Source of the DNA: Bacteroidota bacterium
Lineage (GTDB): Bacteria > Bacteroidota > Ignavibacteria > Ignavibacteriales > Melioribacteraceae
Assembly: GCA_018818065.1 (NCBI GenBank)
Contig: JAHISV010000008.1
Coordinates: 186,001 to 250,000, forward strand
DNA length: 64,000 nt
Direction of reading: 5' to 3'
Below are positions 45,419 to 55,012 of the stretch, piece after piece (position 1 is the stretch's first letter; each line of letters begins with the position of its first letter). The notes under the pieces are model-generated. The model was not told where the DNA came from. It worked only from the letters and a program-made list of their open reading frames with translations, and did no database searches. The position numbers were made by a program, and so were the translations under genes.

Positions 45419-48400
45419 TTACATTTCACCGGTTTTTACTTGCGCTGGGAACCATTTATATAATGCCGGCAAAACAATTAACGTTAAAATCGTAGATGTA
45501 AATAAACCACCAATTACTACTGTAGCCAGTGGTCGTTGAACTTCACTTCCTGTTCCTGTTGCAATCAATAAGGGAAGCAAACCAAGCATAGTTGTTAAGG
45601 CGGTCATTAAGACCGGTCTTAACCTGAGTTTTGCCCCCTCAATCGATGCTTCATCAATTGATTTTCCTTCACGCAACAGTTGATTTAAATAGGTTACAAG
45701 AACCATCCCGTTTTGAAGAGCAATCCCAAACAGAGCAATAAAACCAACCGATGATGGTACCGATAGATTTTGCCCCGTGATCCAGAGCGCAATAACTCCA
45801 CCGACTAAGGCTAGTGGAATATTGATAAAGATCAACAAGGTGTTTTTTAAGGAATTGAAACTTGAGAACAGGAGGAAAAAGACTATCAACAAAGTAATTG
45901 GTATTACAACTGCAAAACCTTTGTTTGCCTCTTGCTGAAGCTTATATTGTCCGCCCCAGGTTGTATAATAACCAACGGGAAGAGAAACCAGTTCATCAAT
46001 TTTTTGTTGACTTTCTTCAACGAACCCTACAATATCCCTGTCTACAACATTGCATTGAACAGTAATAAAACGTTGGTTTTGTTCTCGTGTTATCTGTCTT
46101 GGTCCCTCAAGTTCTTCAATCGTTGCTACTTGACTTAGTGGAACCTTCATTCCATTTGGCGCACTAATTAAGAGTTCCTTGATGACGGATTCATTATCTC
46201 TAAATCTGTGAGCAAATCGTACAAAAATATCAAACCGCTTGATACCTTCGAAAATTTGTCCTGCTGTTTCACCCCCAATAGCCGTTTTGATTACTTCCTG
46301 AACATCCGACAAATTTAACCCGTAGCGTGCAATGGCATGGCGGTTAACCGTTATTTTAAGCTGGGGTTTGCCACTTATCTGATCTACCTGAATATCCGCC
46401 GCGCCTCTCACCTGTTTAATCACTCTAGAAATTTCTTCAGCTTTTGCCTTTAGTGTAACAAGATCATCACCAAAAAGTTTTACGGCTAGCTCAGCTTTAA
46501 CTCCTTCCAGTAGTTCATCAACTGCCATTTGTATCGGCTGGGTAAAATTGGTTAATAAGCCTGGGAAGCTTTCCACTTTACTACGAATCTCTGCTTCCAA
46601 ACCTGTTTGTGTCAAACCTGTCCGCCACTCTTCTTCTAACTTGAGCGAAACATACATTTCTATACTATTTATCGGGTCAGTATGTGCACCCACCTCACCA
46701 CGCCCAATTCTACTTACAACCCCTGTAACCTCGTCAACTTGCATAATTCGTTTTTCAACGAGAAGAGATGTTTCCTTGCTAACTTCCAATGACACGGAAG
46801 GAGCAAGAGCCAGCTTTACAACTAATGTTCCTTCATTAAGTGTTGGGGTGAACTCTGAGCCAAGTCTGGGGTAAATTAACACTCCAACAACTAGTATTAT
46901 AATACTAACAATGATGGCAGCGCCCCTGAACTTAACAAAAAACCTCACAATCGGATCATAGGCTTTTAGAAGTATTCTGACAAGAATGTTTTCTTTTGGT
47001 TTTTTAGATTCTCCACTCTTTGGTTTTTTATCCTTCAATAAAAAAGAGGAAAGAACCGGAGCTAATGTAAGAGCAAATATCAACGAACCTAACATTCCCA
47101 ATGAAATCGTGAATGCAAGAGGCGTAAATGTTTTTCCCTCGACACCCTGAAGAGTAAACAGGGGAATAAAAACGGTTATTATAATGACAATTGAAAATAA
47201 TATTGGTCTTAGAACCTCTTTACTCGCTTTTGATATGATATGTATAAAGTTTTCACCTGGACCAGACTCTTTCTTTAACCTATCTATGTTCTCAACCAAA
47301 ACAATGCTGCCGTCCACCATCATACCTATAGCTATGGCAAGACCGCCAAAAGACATCAGGTTTATTGAAATTCCAAAATATTCCATTCCGATAAAAGCAA
47401 AAAAGATTGAAAACGGAATTGACATCGCTACAGCAATACTTGGTCTAATTGAGCCCATAAATAAAACTAAAATCAATGCAACCAGAATGATGCCCTGAAT
47501 AAGAGCAGAGGTTACTGTATTAACAGCCGCCTCAACAAGGGATTTTTGTTCATAGTAAGGGACAATGTTAACGCCCTCGGGCATCGTCTTGTTGATTTCC
47601 TCCATCTTCTTTTCAACTGCGCTTATTACAGTTGAAGAATTTGAGCCGAATAGTTTTATAACTTGTCCGGCAACAACTTCACTGATGCCGTTTCTTGTTT
47701 GAAGACCTCTTCTAACAGCACCGCCAATTTTTATCTCGGCAATTTGATTAACATAAATTGGTGTTCCGTCTTCTGACTTAACAACTATGTTTTCAAGATC
47801 TTCTATTTTCGTAGCTAATCCAACAGAGCGGACTAAAAATTCTTCGGCATCCTTTTCTATATATGATGCTCCAACGTTTAGATTATTCTTCTTTAATATA
47901 TCTACGAGATCATTTATAGCTATGTTGTATCTTAGAAGAGAATTTGGGTCAACAACAACGTGGAACTGTTTTTCATATCCACCAATACCAAGGACTTCTG
48001 TAACGCCAGGTACTGTTTGGAGTTGAAATTTTATTACCCAATCTTGCAAGGCTCTTAATTCTTCCAATGTAAATTTGCCAGTGGTATCATCCAGATAGTA
48101 AAATAACACCAAACCCATACCAGTTGAGATTGGACCCATTTGAGGATCACCAAAACCCTCTGGAATTTGTTCACGCGCTTCCTGAAGTCTTTCATTTACA
48201 ACCTGTCTCGCAAAGTATACGTCGGTTCCGTCTTCAAAATAAATGTTGACTACCGAAAGACCGAAGTTCGAGACCGACCTAATATTTTCAATATTCGGAA
48301 GTCCGTTCATAGATGTTTCAACAGGAAATGTTACATATTTTTCAACTTCTTCTGGAGCCAATCCTTCAGTTACGGTAAAAATCTGTACCAACGAAGGCGA

Positions 48401-48523
48401 AACATCCGGGAAAGCATCTATTGGTAGTTTATTATAGCTGAAATATCCACCTGCAAGAACAATTAGTCCAAAAACTGATACTAGCAAACGGTTCTTCAGC
48501 ACAAAATCTATTAAGTTATTCAT
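45419..48523 (-). CDS. Heavy-metal RND efflux pump, inner-membrane component (first system)
   Basis: A 1034-residue HME-RND protein with 12 membrane helices and two large periplasmic loops. Recognised by the start VLKNRLLVSVFGLIVLAGGY, PIDAFPDVSPSLVQIFT, and the fourth helix region AIGMMVDGSIVLVENIDRLK. The latter has the CusA-like VDG...VEN pattern, not the DFG...D pattern of CzcA. The metal specificity cannot be decided from this alone. Genes for its adaptor and TolC-type channel are directly upstream with short gaps. Confidence 0.93.
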   Translation of the reverse strand: MNNLIDFVLKNRLLVSVFGLIVLAGGYFSYNKLPIDAFPDVSPSLVQIFTVTEGLAPEEVEKYVTFPVETSMNGLPNIENIRSVSNFGLSVVNIYFEDGTDVYFARQVVNERLQEAREQIPEGFGDPQMGPISTGMGLVLFYYLDDTTGKFTLEELRALQDWVIKFQLQTVPGVTEVLGIGGYEKQFHVVVDPNSLLRYNIAINDLVDILKKNNLNVGASYIEKDAEEFLVRSVGLATKIEDLENIVVKSEDGTPIYVNQIAEIKIGGAVRRGLQTRNGISEVVAGQVIKLFGSNSSTVISAVEKKMEEINKTMPEGVNIVPYYEQKSLVEAAVNTVTSALIQGIILVALILVLFMGSIRPSIAVAMSIPFSIFFAFIGMEYFGISINLMSFGGLAIAIGMMVDGSIVLVENIDRLKKESGPGENFIHIISKASKEVLRPILFSIVIIITVFIPLFTLQGVEGKTFTPLAFTISLGMLGSLIFALTLAPVLSSFLLKDKKPKSGESKKPKENILVRILLKAYDPIVRFFVKFRGAAIIVSIIILVVGVLIYPRLGSEFTPTLNEGTLVVKLALAPSVSLEVSKETSLLVEKRIMQVDEVTGVVSRIGRGEVGAHTDPINSIEMYVSLKLEEEWRTGLTQTGLEAEIRSKVESFPGLLTNFTQPIQMAVDELLEGVKAELAVKLFGDDLVTLKAKAEEISRVIKQVRGAADIQVDQISGKPQLKITVNRHAIARYGLNLSDVQEVIKTAIGGETAGQIFEGIKRFDIFVRFAHRFRDNESVIKELLISAPNGMKVPLSQVATIEELEGPRQITREQNQRFITVQCNVVDRDIVGFVEESQQKIDELVSLPVGYYTTWGGQYKLQQEANKGFAVVIPITLLIVFFLLFSSFNSLKNTLLIFINIPLALVGGVIALWITGQNLSVPSSVGFIALFGIALQNGMVLVTYLNQLLREGKSIDEASIEGAKLRLRPVLMTALTTMLGLLPLLIATGTGSEVQRPLATVVIGGLFTSTILTLIVLPALYKWFPAQVKTGEM

Positions 48524-48535
48524 TATTTCTCCTGA

Positions 48536-49546
48536 TTAATGACCGTGTCCGCCGCCGAACGATTCTTTTAATAATTCCGATTTAATGACAAAGGCGCCTT
48601 GAGCTATGTATGAGTCTCCCTTATTCAGACCGGTTAAAATCTCGGCATATTTAGTATTAGTTTTCCCGATTGTCACCGGGCGAGGTTCAAATCCTTCACC
48701 CTCTTTAACAAACACAACTTTTTGCCCTTCAAAATTTTGAATAGCATTTAGTGTAACTGCTTGCTCAACATTCACATAATCTGTTAATAGTTCGGCAGTT
48801 ATAAACATTCCCGGCTTCCAGTATCCATTATTATTGTTGAGCCTCAGACGTGCAGTGGCTGTTCTGGTTTCTTCGCTTACTGTGGGACTTAAATAGAATA
48901 CTTTTGCATTCACAGCATTTTCAACTACATCGAAATAAACATCTGCGTGTTGACCAACTTTAACTTTTCTTAAATCTTTTTGATAAATATTTAGTTCTGC
49001 CCAAACCGAACTCAGGTCTGCGACCGTAACGATGTGTTTATCATCACCAATTAATTCGCCGGGTGTCATATGTAAGTCCAGCACGACTCCGCTAATGGAA
49101 GATTTAACCTCGTAAGTAACCAAGCTCTCGTTACTTTCTATTATAGCGATCACTTCATCTTTTTGAACTTTATCGCCGATTTCTTTATAAACAACTTTAA
49201 CAATCCCGCCGAAACGTGGTACAATGTGTGCAAGTTTATAGGAGTCAGGTACGATTTCACCAGTAAAATCACTATGTAGTTGAAGTTGTTGCGATTCGAC
49301 CACGCTTACTATTATTCCCAGTTCTTTAATTTCCTCATCAGTGAGCTTTACAATTTCTTCGCCAGCATGTTCATTAGTTTCTCCCTCGTGTTCGTCGGCT
49401 TCTTCACTATGATTAAGTTCCATCGCGCTAGCATGTGTACCTCCTTCATGTGTATCCGTATCGAATATATATGTGCCTATAAGCATTGCTAAGGCACCTA
49501 ACACGATCCCAACAATCAGGAAAAGAAGTTTGTTTTTATTATCCAT
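48536..49546 (-). CDS. RND periplasmic adaptor with His-rich N-terminus and GHGH tail (first system)
   Basis: A 336-residue membrane-fusion protein. An N-terminal membrane anchor (LLFLIVGIVLGALAMLIGTYI) is followed by a His/Glu-rich stretch (residues about 28-62, for example HEGGTHASAMELNHSEEADE), then a lipoyl-type and a beta-barrel domain (VYKEIGDKVQKDEVIAIIE; NNGYWKPGMFITAEL). The C-terminus is GGGHGH. The histidine clusters at both ends probably bind metal and pass it to the pump. It is 12 bases upstream of the RND gene. Confidence 0.92.
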   Translation of the reverse strand: MDNKNKLLFLIVGIVLGALAMLIGTYIFDTDTHEGGTHASAMELNHSEEADEHEGETNEHAGEEIVKLTDEEIKELGIIVSVVESQQLQLHSDFTGEIVPDSYKLAHIVPRFGGIVKVVYKEIGDKVQKDEVIAIIESNESLVTYEVKSSISGVVLDLHMTPGELIGDDKHIVTVADLSSVWAELNIYQKDLRKVKVGQHADVYFDVVENAVNAKVFYLSPTVSEETRTATARLRLNNNNGYWKPGMFITAELLTDYVNVEQAVTLNAIQNFEGQKVVFVKEGEGFEPRPVTIGKTNTKYAEILTGLNKGDSYIAQGAFVIKSELLKESFGGGHGH

Positions 49547-49558
49547 TTTTTTAATCCT

Positions 49559-50809
49559 CTATTTAATATTATTTACTGTAAGTCCTTCAATTTCTACAAC
49601 TACGGCACTAACATTACTCTGAGTATTCAAGTACATGTTTTGAATTTCGAATAACGTTTTCTGTGCATCCAACACATCAAGTATTGTAAATCTTCCCAAC
49701 AGGTTTCCTTCTTTAATAATTTTGAATGCTTCCTCAGCATTAGGAATTGATTCATTATTTAGTTTTTCTGAAATTCCTAAAAGAGTGCCTAATCGGTTAT
49801 ATAGAAGGTTTAATCGGAGTATCAATCTATTTTTTACAGCTTCATATTCATTCGTCTTTTGGTCGAGCCGTATCAGGGCTTCTTGTACAGCGCCTTGGTT
49901 CCGATCGAATATTGGCAATGGTATTGAAGCACCAACAATAAACGTAATGGCATTTATTTCATTTAACCTTCTGTACCCGGCACTTACCGTTAAATCCGGT
50001 ATAGCCTTTGATTCTTCATATGTAATTACTGCTTTTTGTTTACTATATTCACTTTCATATCTTTTAAGTACCGGATTCTCATCTAACTTAATTAGCAGTG
50101 AGTCGTAATCTGGTAAAGCATCTATTTTCTTCAACTCTCCATCTATCGTCCCAAAATGAATTTTTGTATCATTCATTAATGTTACCAGTTCAAATATTGC
50201 GGAATCGTAATCTTCTTTTAACTTGTCAATATCAATCTGTAGTGAGTTTAAAATAATTTGTGCGCGTGAAACTTCAGCTGGCGAAATTCGCCCGGCTTTT
50301 ACTCGTGCTCGTAAATTCATAATCAATTCTTCTGATATTTTTACCAATTCATAGTTTTTCTCAAGTAATTTTTTGATTGTCAGTCCGTTGGTAAATGCCC
50401 TTCTAACATCTGTTATTACCTCAAGTCGTTTGGCTTCATAATCCCACTCAGCGAGTGAAATATCCATTTCTGCAACTTTTTCTCTTTTGCTAATTTTACC
50501 AGCCAGCAGAATTTCCTGACTTAAACTTGCAGTCATTTCACCACCCTTAAAGCCGCTGAAATCATTACTGCCAAATATATTTTCGGCTTCCACCCCTAAT
50601 TCAGGATTCGGCATCAATCCGCTTTGAAGTTTAATTGCTTTGCGGGCGTCAATACTTTTTAGCAAAGTTTTTAACTTCGGGTTATTCTCAATTGCTCTGC
50701 TGACCGCCGCTTCCATTGTTAATTGCTCACCATCTTTATTTTGGGCGATTATTTCCTTAGCAAACAGCCCGAATAGAATAACGGTGAGAATACACATAAA
50801 TTTGTGCAT
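49559..50809 (-). CDS. TolC-family outer-membrane efflux protein (first system)
   Basis: A 416-residue outer-membrane channel subunit: signal peptide to about residue 22, then two structurally repeated helical halves typical of OEP proteins (LTMEAAVSRAIENNPKLKTLL at the start; VGASIPLPIFDRNQGAVQEA in the second half). It is the CzcC/CusC component of the exporter. It follows a small Cys-rich protein and precedes the adaptor with a 12-base gap. Confidence 0.92.
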   Translation of the reverse strand: MHKFMCILTVILFGLFAKEIIAQNKDGEQLTMEAAVSRAIENNPKLKTLLKSIDARKAIKLQSGLMPNPELGVEAENIFGSNDFSGFKGGEMTASLSQEILLAGKISKREKVAEMDISLAEWDYEAKRLEVITDVRRAFTNGLTIKKLLEKNYELVKISEELIMNLRARVKAGRISPAEVSRAQIILNSLQIDIDKLKEDYDSAIFELVTLMNDTKIHFGTIDGELKKIDALPDYDSLLIKLDENPVLKRYESEYSKQKAVITYEESKAIPDLTVSAGYRRLNEINAITFIVGASIPLPIFDRNQGAVQEALIRLDQKTNEYEAVKNRLILRLNLLYNRLGTLLGISEKLNNESIPNAEEAFKIIKEGNLLGRFTILDVLDAQKTLFEIQNMYLNTQSNVSAVVVEIEGLTVNNIK

Positions 50810-50879
50810 AAAATCTCCTTGGTTATAACTAACGATAATTATTTAAAATAATTTTTGGTTCTTTGGTAATAGGTTGGTT

Positions 50880-51308
50880 TTAAATGATGAGTGAAACTGT
50901 GGTGTAGTTTTCTAATATATAATTTGCGGGTAAAGTCGGATTTGATTTGATTGGAAATCTATTGTTCGTATATATCTGAAATCCAGGGATATTGTTCTTA
51001 AGCTTACCAACATCAATACTAACTCTATTCTTAATTGGTAATGGTTCATCCTCAGAACAATTTCCAGCAAGACTAATGTCAATACATTCACAATCAATTA
51101 TGAGAGCAATTCCACTTTCAATAAGCATGCTTTCTTCCAAACCTATTGAACACTCTTCACAATCATTCACATTCTCAATTTCAATATTACCATCTGGTTC
51201 GAAACAAATAACATAATCATTCCAGACACTGTGCATGAAAATTATATGCCATAATAATGAGATAGAAACCATCAGAATTGTTGTTCTATTTTTCGTTACT
51301 CTATTCAA
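50880..51308 (-). CDS. Small Cys-rich exported protein heading the first RND operon
   Basis: A 142-residue protein with one N-terminal hydrophobic helix (TTILMVSISLLWHIIFMHSVW) and then cysteines in a cluster: VICFEP, NDCEECSIG, IDCECIDIS and GNCSED. The start overlaps the end of the ArsR gene by four bases. It is not recognised as a named family. Its position matches the His-rich 57811-58242 protein of the second exporter, and both are probably periplasmic metal-binding accessories. Confidence 0.7.
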   Translation of the reverse strand: MNRVTKNRTTILMVSISLLWHIIFMHSVWNDYVICFEPDGNIEIENVNDCEECSIGLEESMLIESGIALIIDCECIDISLAGNCSEDEPLPIKNRVSIDVGKLKNNIPGFQIYTNNRFPIKSNPTLPANYILENYTTVSLII

Positions 51309-51670
51309 TTTTCTTCAACATGTTGTTTAGTTTGTTCGATCAATTGTTTAATATGGGCATCTTCGATTGAATAATAAACCATTTTTCCAGCCTTTCTAAA
51401 TTTTACCAGACGGGAGTTCCTCAGTAATCTTAATTGATGAGACACCGCCGACACAGTAGATTCTACAACAGCTGCTAAATCACAAACACATAATTCATTG
51501 TCAAACAAAGAGAGTATTATTTTTAGTCTTGTTGGCTCACCTAATAATTTAAATATCCGAGCCATACTTTGATTTTTCTCATCATCAACTAATCCCTCTT
51601 TCGCAGAAGAGACCTTCTGTAAGTCGATAATTTCTATTTTGCAAATAGGTATAGCATCTATTTTTTTCAC
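51305..51670 (-). CDS. CadC-like ArsR/SmtB-family metal-sensing repressor
   Basis: About 121 residues from the GTG at 51670; the GTG at 51688 is also in frame but lies inside the palindromic operator. The winged helix is clear (LLGEPTRLKIILSLF...DLAAVVESTVSAVSHQLRLL). Metal ligands of the CadC alpha3N type are visible as an N-terminal Cys (IPICKIE) and ELCVCD in the third helix. It should release DNA when Cd, Pb or Zn binds and so induce the operon that it begins (small protein, TolC, adaptor, RND, PII). Confidence 0.9.
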   Translation of the reverse strand: MKKIDAIPICKIEIIDLQKVSSAKEGLVDDEKNQSMARIFKLLGEPTRLKIILSLFDNELCVCDLAAVVESTVSAVSHQLRLLRNSRLVKFRKAGKMVYYSIEDAHIKQLIEQTKQHVEEN

Positions 51671-51683
51671 AACCCAATATAAT

Positions 51684-51709
51684 AACACTTGAACATATAT
51701 TCAAGTGTT
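51684..51709. promoter_or_regulatory. ArsR/SmtB-type operator
   Basis: AACACTTGAA, six bases (CATATA), then TTCAAGTGTT: perfect 10-base arms directly before the ArsR gene. The TTGAACATATATTCAA core is the classical 12-2-12 type operator of SmtB, CzrA and CadC-like repressors. It overlaps the longest possible ArsR start, which argues for the shorter start, and implies autorepression of the whole first exporter operon. Confidence 0.85.
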
Positions 51710-51721
51710 ATGTGGAATTAC

Positions 51722-51796
51722 TCAAAATAAATACTTAACACTCTGCTTTATCCCCGGCGTATAGGAGACTATCATAAATATTGCAAAAATGATCAT
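51722..51796 (-). CDS. Candidate 24-residue hydrophobic peptide
   Basis: A short open frame between the second RND gene and the ArsR operator. GAGGA lies six bases before the ATG, a good ribosome site. The product begins MIIFAIFMIVSYTPGIKQSV and would be a single-span membrane microprotein. It lies after a strong hairpin that follows the RND gene. It may be real or chance; no family recognised. Confidence 0.3.
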   Translation of the reverse strand: MIIFAIFMIVSYTPGIKQSVKYLF

Positions 51797-51821
51797 CTTT
51801 ATTCCTCTTTGGAAACTTCAA

Positions 51822-51847
51822 TATCGAAGGCAGCAATGCCTTCGATA
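51822..51847 (-). terminator. Hairpin after the second RND gene
   Basis: TATCGAAGGCA and TGCCTTCGATA make a perfect 11-base-pair stem with loop GCAA on the + strand. It lies about 50 bases past the stop codon of the RND gene. There is no T run, so it may act as a processing or Rho-dependent end. Confidence 0.55.
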
Positions 51848-51899
51848 AATGAACTCATCTGAACTCAGAAATAATAACAGTTAGTCTTACAGCATAAAA

Positions 51900-54800
51900 T
51901 CACTTTTCCTTTCCGAACTTGTGAAATAAGCTTGGAAGAATAATCATATTTAATGCCGTCGAAGTAAAAAGACCGCCAAGAATTACGATTGCCATAGGCG
52001 ATTCAATTTCTTTTCCAGGTTCACCACTACCCAAAGCAAGCGGAACTAAAGCAAGCGCTGCTGTTATGGCTGTCATTAGAACTGGATTTAATCTTTCAAC
52101 AGAACCCTGAATAATAGCTTGTGTGAATTCCTTACCTTCATCTAAAAGATGTTTGTAATGAGAAATCATTAGTATGCCGTTTCGAGTAGCAATTCCGAAT
52201 AAAGTAATAAATCCAACCAGTGAAGCAACACTAATAATACCATCAGTAAAATAAACCGACCAAACCCCTCCAATTAGAGCGAGTGGAAGGTTAACAAGAA
52301 TAAACAGCGCATAGTTAAATCTGCCAAATTGCAAGTAAAGGATTAAAAATATAATACAGATTGATACTAAACTCAGCAGTGAAATAATCCTTGTAGCTTC
52401 TTGTTCACTTTCAAACTGACCACCAAATTGAACAAAATAACCCTGTGGGAAACTAACATTACTCTGAATATTATCTTTCATTTCATCTACAACACTTCGC
52501 AGGTCACTACCGGATACATTCGCCTGAACAACAATCTTTCTTTGAACATTCTCACGACTGATTCGGTTGGGTCCCTTTTCATTCACAATATCAGCTAATT
52601 GAGATAGGGGAACTTTTACACCCATTGGTGTATCAAATAGCGCTGTTTTTATTTTATGAATGTTTCCCCGATTGTTTTCATTAAATCTAACTACTAAGTC
52701 AAAAATATTTTGCCCTTCACGTATTTCCGATGCAACTTCACCATTAAATGCAATATCAATTGCTTCAGCAAGTTGACCAACTGTAACACCATAACGAGCC
52801 ATTGCAGAACGATTGAATTTTATCTTTGTCTGTGGGACTTCAACTTCTTGATCCACAGCTACGTCAACGGCGCCTTCAACTTTCTGCATTTCCTCCTTAA
52901 CAGCATTCGCTAAAGAGCGGAGTTCTATCAGATTAGTTCCAAAAACCTTGACTGCGATATTGGCACGGGTACCGGAAAGCATGTGATCAATCCTGTGACC
53001 AATCGGTTGACCGATCGTGATATTCGTACCAGGTACAGCAGAGAGTGAATTTCTCAATTCAGTAATAAACTCCTCTTTGCTATTATCAATCAACTCAAAT
53101 CGAACATCAAGCTCAGCGCCGTTAACGCCTTGTGCATGTTCATCAAGTTCAGCTCTCCCAGTTCTTCGTGCGGTCGACTTAACTTCAGGATGAGAGAGAA
53201 TTATTTCTTCTGCAAGGTTACCGATTTTGTTTGCTTCCTCTAGAGAAGTTCCCGGAAGTGTTACTAAGCTAAGGGTTAATGAACCCTCATTAAATTCTGG
53301 TAAAAAGGATCTCCCTAAAAAAGGAATGATCGCAATTGTAGCTGCCAGTACAAGTACCGAAGAACCAAGTAATATTTTAGGATGCTTGAGAGTAACCTTA
53401 AGAGTTTTCTGATATAAAAATTTAAGTCTTTCAACCAACCAGGGATCACCTTCTTTATTCATAAAGTTGGCTTTTGGTAGTAAATAATAAGCTAAAACAG
53501 GAGTAACAGTTAATGCAACAATCAATGAAGCAAATATTGAGGTCACATATGCATATCCCATTGGGCGTAACAGCCTTCCTTCAACTCCGCTTAGAAAGAA
53601 TAGAGGAAGGAAAACAATTACTATAATTAATGTCGCGTTCACCATTGGTGCTCGAATTTCTTTTGAGGCTTCAAAAACTACAGTTAAAGAGCTCTGTTTT
53701 TCATTTTCATGCTTCAATGTATTTTGTTTCAAGCGCCGGAATACATTTTCAACATCGATAATAGCATCATCTACAAGGGCTCCTATGGCAATGGCGATGC
53801 CCCCCAGCGTCATCGTGTTAATCATAATATCGAAAATTTGAAAAACCAAAATCGTAATGATGATTGAAAGAGGAATCGCAATCACTGAAATAAATGTTGT
53901 TCTGAAATTCCACAAGAATAAAAATATTACAATCACGACTAGAATGGCACCGTCACGCAGCGCTCCTAGTACATTATTAATAGAGATAGTTATAAAGTCT
54001 GATTGTTTGAAAATATTAGTATTAATTTTCATCCCGTCAGGAAGACTCTTTTGGATTTCACTGAGTGTACTTTCTATATTTTTGGTCAACTCAATTGTAT
54101 TAGTTTGTGGCTGTTTCTGAACTGTTAATATAACAGCTGGCTTTGCATTGGCAGATCCGTCCCCAAGTTTTATTGCTGGTCCAATTTGAACTGAAGCAAT
54201 ATCCTTCATAAAAACAGGAACTTTATTACGAACAGCCACAACACTGTTTCTTATATCATCAATTAACTGAACTCTGCCAATTCCACGTATCAAGTATTCA
54301 CTACCAGAATCCATGTAGGAACCACCTGAGGAATTTTGATTAGACTCCTCTGCTGATTTAAGCACCTCATTTAATGTAATATCATAAGAGGCAAGCTTTT
54401 CCGGTGATATAAATATTTGATATTGCTTGACAGCGCCACCAATTGGAATAACCTGTGAAACACCATTTATTGAAAGTAGTCTTCTTCTAATCTCAAAATC
54501 AGCGACCGTTCTTAAATCCATCTCAGTAAGATTCTGTGTGTTATTGGCTTCATCAATACTGAGACTAATCAACATTATCTCGCCCATAATGGATGAAATG
54601 GGAGCCAAAACAGGATTATCAACTCCTTTTGGTAAACTGGCGGCTACAGTTTGGATTTTTTCATTCACTATTTGACGAGCAATAAAAATATCTGTGCCCC
54701 ATCCAAACTCAACCCAGACTATTGAAAACCCTGCCGAGCTTGATGACCGAACACGTCTAACATCCATTGCGCCGTTAACAGCAGTTTCAATTTGGAATGT

Positions 54801-54995
54801 TACTAAAGCTTCCACCTCTTCGGTTGCCATACCGTGAGCTTCCGTCATTATAGTTACTGTGGGTGCCGTTAAATCTGGAAAAACGTCCACCGGCAGATCT
54901 ATGGTTATATATGTACCAAGTATCAACAACAGAATGGCTGAGATAAGCACTATCAACCTTTTCTGAAGTGAAAACTGAATTAATTTATCAAACAT
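51900..54995 (-). CDS. Heavy-metal RND efflux pump, inner-membrane component (second system)
   Basis: A 1031-residue HME-RND protein with the same fold as the first system but clearly divergent. Marks are LPVDVFPDLTAPTVTIMTEA, the fourth-helix AIGALVDDAIIDVENVFRRL, and 12 membrane helices. It ends FHKFGKEK without a His tail. The VDDAIIDVEN pattern differs from that of the first pump (VDGSIVLVEN), so the two pumps may serve different metals. Its adaptor gene is 17 bases upstream. Confidence 0.93.
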   Translation of the reverse strand: MFDKLIQFSLQKRLIVLISAILLLILGTYITIDLPVDVFPDLTAPTVTIMTEAHGMATEEVEALVTFQIETAVNGAMDVRRVRSSSSAGFSIVWVEFGWGTDIFIARQIVNEKIQTVAASLPKGVDNPVLAPISSIMGEIMLISLSIDEANNTQNLTEMDLRTVADFEIRRRLLSINGVSQVIPIGGAVKQYQIFISPEKLASYDITLNEVLKSAEESNQNSSGGSYMDSGSEYLIRGIGRVQLIDDIRNSVVAVRNKVPVFMKDIASVQIGPAIKLGDGSANAKPAVILTVQKQPQTNTIELTKNIESTLSEIQKSLPDGMKINTNIFKQSDFITISINNVLGALRDGAILVVIVIFLFLWNFRTTFISVIAIPLSIIITILVFQIFDIMINTMTLGGIAIAIGALVDDAIIDVENVFRRLKQNTLKHENEKQSSLTVVFEASKEIRAPMVNATLIIVIVFLPLFFLSGVEGRLLRPMGYAYVTSIFASLIVALTVTPVLAYYLLPKANFMNKEGDPWLVERLKFLYQKTLKVTLKHPKILLGSSVLVLAATIAIIPFLGRSFLPEFNEGSLTLSLVTLPGTSLEEANKIGNLAEEIILSHPEVKSTARRTGRAELDEHAQGVNGAELDVRFELIDNSKEEFITELRNSLSAVPGTNITIGQPIGHRIDHMLSGTRANIAVKVFGTNLIELRSLANAVKEEMQKVEGAVDVAVDQEVEVPQTKIKFNRSAMARYGVTVGQLAEAIDIAFNGEVASEIREGQNIFDLVVRFNENNRGNIHKIKTALFDTPMGVKVPLSQLADIVNEKGPNRISRENVQRKIVVQANVSGSDLRSVVDEMKDNIQSNVSFPQGYFVQFGGQFESEQEATRIISLLSLVSICIIFLILYLQFGRFNYALFILVNLPLALIGGVWSVYFTDGIISVASLVGFITLFGIATRNGILMISHYKHLLDEGKEFTQAIIQGSVERLNPVLMTAITAALALVPLALGSGEPGKEIESPMAIVILGGLFTSTALNMIILPSLFHKFGKEK

Positions 54996-55012
54996 TTTTT
55001 CTCCTAAAATTT

